Origin: an uncultured Acidobacteriota bacterium
Lineage (GTDB): Bacteria; Acidobacteriota; Terriglobia; Bryobacterales; Bryobacteraceae
Direction: 5' to 3'
NCBI GenBank assembly: GCA_900696665.1
Contig: CAADGY010000242.1
Location: 1-45,819, forward strand
Length of the DNA: 45,819 bases
Below, one piece after another: positions 43,350 through 45,819 of this stretch. The position numbers were made by a program, and so were the translations under genes. The number at the start of each line of letters is the position of its first letter. Positions within the stretch are counted from its first letter, which is position 1. The notes under the pieces were generated by a model. The model worked only from the letters and a program-made list of their open reading frames with translations, was not told the DNA's origin and searched no databases.

Positions 43350-45052
43350 AACTGGCATACGATTTCGTCATCATCGGGTCGGGATTCGGCGGCGCCATTC
43401 CCGCCCTGCGGCTTGCGCAGGCGCAGCGTGCCGCGGGACGGCCTGTTTCGGTATGTGTGCTGGAGCGCGGTAAGCGGTACAACATGGGAGAATTTCCCAG
43501 ACGTTTCCACCGCCCCAAAGAGTGGTGGTGGCGGCACGAAGGCCGGCGTGGATGGAAAGGGCTGATCGACTATCGCGCGTTCGAGAACATGGTGGTTATC
43601 AGCGGCAGCGGCGTGGGCGGCACTTCGCTGATGTATCTCGACGTGCAGATCGATATTTTCGATTCCGCTTTCGACATGATGGATGGCGGAGAACCGAAGT
43701 GGCCCGACTCGGTCAACTGGCGCGCAGAACTGCCGGTGTATTACCGCAGGGTGGAAGATATGTTGCGCCCGCGGCCGATTCCGGAACCGGTGCTGAAGAC
43801 CCAGGCCTTGCGCGCTGGAGCGTATGCGGCCGGCATGGGGGACCGTTTCCGGTTGCTCGATCTTGCCATCTACTGGGGCCGGAACGGCGCCGAGCAGGGC
43901 GTCTACAATCCGGACCCTTACCAGCGCGGAGGGCCGCCGCAGTTCAGTTGTTCGAACTGCGGGGAATGTTTCATCGGATGCAACATCCACTCCAAGAACA
44001 CGTTGGACTTGAATTATCTCCATTTCGCGGAAAAGTCCGGCGCCGAGGTTCATTCGCAGCATCACGTGGTGGCCATCCGCCCGAACCCGCGCTCCCACAC
44101 AGTCCACCCGCACGGCTACACCATTGACTACGTCGATCTGCGCTGGGGATTTCCGGGAAGCGTATCGGCGGGAGCGGTGATCGTTTCCGCGGGAGTTCTC
44201 GGCTCTACGGGATTGCTCTTGCGAGCCAAACATGGATACCGCAACGGCCGCAAGAGCGTTGCACCCACTCTGCCGGATATCAGTGACCGGCTCGGCACGT
44301 CCTTTTCAGGGAACGGTGATTTCGGCGCGGTGGCATTTGAAACCAACCGTGTCGTCAATCCCATGGAAGGTCCTACCATTACGGGCGTCATCGAGTTTCC
44401 CGACCGGCCCGGCGGGCGGGGGTTCATCATTGAAGAAGGCGGCTTTCCCGACCTGCTCCGCGCCAACCTGCGGCAGTTTCCAGGAGGCCTGGCCTCTGGC
44501 CGCAGGCTCCTGCGCCTGCTCAAGAACGTGTTCGGCAGGGCCACCGGGCAGCAACTCACCGAAGGTATTTTCCAGCAACTCGATTTCGAAGCGATGCGCG
44601 ACGCTTTGCCTTATCTCGTAATGGGAACGGATGCGGCGGACGGTGTGATTTCGATCAATGAGGATGGCGGAATAACGATCCGCTGGCCGCACGCAAAGAG
44701 CATGGAGTTGTGGCGCGATATCGAACAGACGCTGCGCGCCGTTACGGAAAATCCGGCCGGTCTTGACGGGAATCTGATGTTGAACCCAACCTGGTCCGCA
44801 CAGAAACGGCTCGTCACCGTGCATCCGCTGGGAGGATGCCCCATCGGAAAGGATGCTTCCCGCGGGGTTGTCAGTCCGGACGGCGAGGTTTTCAACTATC
44901 ACAACTTGTACGTAAGCGATGGATCCATTCTCCCGGTGGCTATCGGTCCGAACCCTTCAAAAACCATTGGGGCGCTCGCCGAACGTATTTCGGATAAAAT
45001 TATCTCAAAATTCATTGGACAGATCCCCTCGGGCTCAAGCAGATTGAGTTAG
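43346..45052 (+). CDS. GMC-family oxidoreductase, cholesterol oxidase-like
   Basis: 568 residues from the ATG at 43346, overlapping the previous stop by four bases. FAD-binding GSGFGG near 11-16, GSGVGGTSLMY near 87, and catalytic His493 in TVHPLGGCP with IGPNPSKTIGALAER at the C-terminus are GMC motifs of the cholesterol-oxidase branch. Four cysteines, C202-xx-C205-xx-C208-xxx-C212 (CSNCGECFIGC), followed by HSKNT, are typical of a subset of such enzymes and may form a metal or cluster site. It would oxidise an alcohol, possibly a sterol, hopanoid or other terpenoid; the substrate is not known. The reading frame is open to 43253 but the ATG at 43346 is the natural start. Confidence 0.88.
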   Translation: MKLAYDFVIIGSGFGGAIPALRLAQAQRAAGRPVSVCVLERGKRYNMGEFPRRFHRPKEWWWRHEGRRGWKGLIDYRAFENMVVISGSGVGGTSLMYLDVQIDIFDSAFDMMDGGEPKWPDSVNWRAELPVYYRRVEDMLRPRPIPEPVLKTQALRAGAYAAGMGDRFRLLDLAIYWGRNGAEQGVYNPDPYQRGGPPQFSCSNCGECFIGCNIHSKNTLDLNYLHFAEKSGAEVHSQHHVVAIRPNPRSHTVHPHGYTIDYVDLRWGFPGSVSAGAVIVSAGVLGSTGLLLRAKHGYRNGRKSVAPTLPDISDRLGTSFSGNGDFGAVAFETNRVVNPMEGPTITGVIEFPDRPGGRGFIIEEGGFPDLLRANLRQFPGGLASGRRLLRLLKNVFGRATGQQLTEGIFQQLDFEAMRDALPYLVMGTDAADGVISINEDGGITIRWPHAKSMELWRDIEQTLRAVTENPAGLDGNLMLNPTWSAQKRLVTVHPLGGCPIGKDASRGVVSPDGEVFNYHNLYVSDGSILPVAIGPNPSKTIGALAERISDKIISKFIGQIPSGSSRLS

Positions 45053-45113
45053 TCAAGCCTTGACATAGAGGGTTTTGTTCATCGCTGTTCTTTGTTTGAA
45101 CATGTGGTCTACA

Positions 45114-45129
45114 TGGAATATGTATTCCA
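45114..45129. other. AT-rich dyad, possible terminator of the GMC operon
   Basis: TGGAATA (45114-45120) and TATTCCA (45123-45129) with a 2-base spacer form a dyad 61 bases after the GMC stop, followed by CTTGTTTTT on the plus strand. It could act as a weak terminator; the tight loop and AT-rich stem argue against strong activity. Confidence 0.3.
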
Positions 45130-45176
45130 CTTGTTTTTCGGCTTGCCAACAGGAATTTTGGGGTGGGTAGAAAAAC

Positions 45177-45202
45177 GGGCGCTACCGCGCCGGACAGCGC
45201 CC
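45177..45202. repeat. GC-rich hairpin upstream of the 80-aa gene
   Basis: GGGCGCT (45177-45183) pairs with AGCGCCC (45196-45202); inside lies CCG-CGC-CGG, which can extend the fold. It lies 120 bases before the ATG at 45323. Confidence 0.45.
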
Positions 45203-45237
45203 AAGTGAAGGCAACGGCCGTCCGTTCGGCACATATT

Positions 45238-45259
45238 CAGCCACCCGCGCGGGTGGCTG
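45238..45259. repeat. 22-bp perfect palindrome upstream of the 80-aa gene
   Basis: CAGCCACCCGC followed directly by GCGGGTGGCTG (45238-45259), perfectly self-complementary. It could be an operator, a cruciform or a folded leader RNA. It sits 63 bases before the start codon of the 80-aa gene. Confidence 0.55.
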
Positions 45260-45322
45260 TTGTCATCTGCGGGGCCCGAATCAGAGAAAGCACTGCATCT
45301 AATAGCAAGGAGGAGTTCATCG

Positions 45323-45565
45323 ATGAGACAGCTCGTGAGTTCGAAGCATTGGAGCGTGTGCGGCGTGCCGATTTCGGCGGTTGCTTTCGGCGCCGCTGCG
45401 GCCGGCGCATTCGCGATTGGCGCAGTCGCCATCGGAGCACTGGCCATCCGGCAAATGGCGATCCGGCGCGTGGTGATGGATCACGCCACTCTGAAATCGC
45501 TGGAAATCCAGGACCTCACTGTCACGCGACGGCGTGCTCCGGATGCCAGCAACCCGGCCGGCTGA
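45323..45565 (+). CDS. 80-aa protein with five-residue repeats
   Basis: 80 residues. AAGGAGGAG lies 6 bases before the ATG, an ideal ribosome site, so the start is firm. From about residue 28 the sequence repeats every five residues: GAFAI, GAVAI, GALAI, RQMAI, RRVVM, DHATL, KSLEI, QDLTV, eight units with a hydrophobic residue at fixed positions. That periodicity recalls the right-handed beta helix of pentapeptide-repeat proteins, but the A(D/N)Lxx consensus is absent, so it is a different sequence class. The first 27 residues and a short basic tail (TRRRAPD) flank it. No known homologue is recognised; the function is unknown. Confidence 0.72.
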   Translation: MRQLVSSKHWSVCGVPISAVAFGAAAAGAFAIGAVAIGALAIRQMAIRRVVMDHATLKSLEIQDLTVTRRRAPDASNPAG

Positions 45566-45581
45566 ATTTGCTGCAAAGAGC

Positions 45582-45603
45582 GGTGCGCATTTGCCCGCGC
45601 ACC
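45582..45603 (+). terminator. Hairpin downstream of the 80-aa gene
   Basis: GGTGCGC (45582-45588) and GCGCACC (45597-45603) pair across an 8-base loop, 17 bases after the stop. No T-run follows, so it may be a terminator that depends on Rho or merely a structural element. Confidence 0.35.
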
Positions 45604-45819
45604 GGGACCGGTCCCTGTCCCCCGCGCAAAGGGTGTAGGGGGACTTAGGCAGGCCTGTCACGTTGACGCGCCGCGGTCTCAGCTTTTACACTCCCCTGGG
45701 TTGGTCCTGCGCGGGTCTCGGTGGGTTGCCTCCCGGCCAACGAGCAACTCCTCGCTCTTACCATACACCGCCGTTCGAAGCGGCGGTGTGGGCGGATACA
45801 CGGAGATACCTGAAAAGAA
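45604..45819. other. Right-edge non-coding region
   Basis: No gene is recognised in the last 216 bases. A perfect 12-bp palindrome, GGGACCGGTCCC (45604-45615), and a dyad ACACCGCCG/CGGCGGTGT (45765-45773 and 45781-45789) are present without T-runs. The next gene should begin beyond the window. Confidence 0.5.

Noticed and set aside
45060..45065. TTGACA after the GMC operon as a promoter for the 80-aa gene
   Set aside because: No -10-like hexamer at 15-19 bp spacing downstream of it.
1..45819. Defence system, CRISPR array, prophage or transposon
   Set aside because: No nuclease, Cas, integrase, transposase or phage structural gene, and no regularly spaced direct repeats were seen.

Overview
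The window is about 45.8 kb of GC-rich bacterial chromosome. Its gene set suggests an acidobacterium of the Bryobacter/Solibacter type: several Tat-exported or signal-peptide-bearing sugar-type enzymes, CehA/McbA-like and DUF4838 proteins, partner-switching regulators, a receiver subfamily with Glu at the phosphosite, and a broken copy of a small exported family I associate with that group. This placement is inference from gene content; there is no rRNA or other marker gene. I see no tRNA, rRNA, CRISPR array, insertion sequence, integrase or prophage.

Layout. 1-4056 (minus): chemosensory operon cheA-cheW-MCP; the MCP runs off the left edge. 4442-9934 (plus): deoC with an N-terminal extension, a GAF-GAF-PP2C phosphatase, lysA, an RsbRD-type domain protein and a di-heme cytochrome c peroxidase, closely packed. 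9948-13762 (minus): an exported sugar phosphate isomerase/epimerase-like protein, an ABC half-exporter, a YdcF-type protein and a small membrane protein. 13897-19922: a small winged-helix-like protein, an AspT/YidE-type antiporter cotranscribed with ATP-type pckA, a YdjM-type membrane protein and an MFS transporter. 20260-25214: a ketosynthase with its own terminator, a degenerate receiver, an exported Gfo/Idh/MocA protein, a CDP-alcohol phosphatidyltransferase and a TIM-barrel isomerase. 25479-33854 (minus): ilvD, an M29-like peptidase and a CehA/McbA-like protein in one tight operon, then a DUF4838 protein and an M19 dipeptidase. 33890-40823: a tandem pair of unrecognised paralogues (first Tat-exported, second cytosolic), an SDR, a 60-aa protein, a large CehA/McbA-like protein and a broken lipoprotein gene. 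41034-45052 (plus): promoter plus a four-gene overlapping operon of two small membrane proteins, a membrane-anchored unknown and a cholesterol-oxidase-type GMC oxidoreductase. The right end carries an 80-aa protein built of five-residue repeats, among several DNA dyads.

The strongest candidates for something undescribed are the four-gene GMC operon, the tandem orphan pair at 33890-36331, the DeoC with a probable microcompartment encapsulation helix but no shell genes in view, and the 80-aa repeat protein. Ordinary metabolism (lysA, pckA, ilvD, deoC, pgsA-like) is interspersed. The centre of the window is rich in exported sugar- and peptide-processing proteins, which suits a heterotroph living on complex organic matter.
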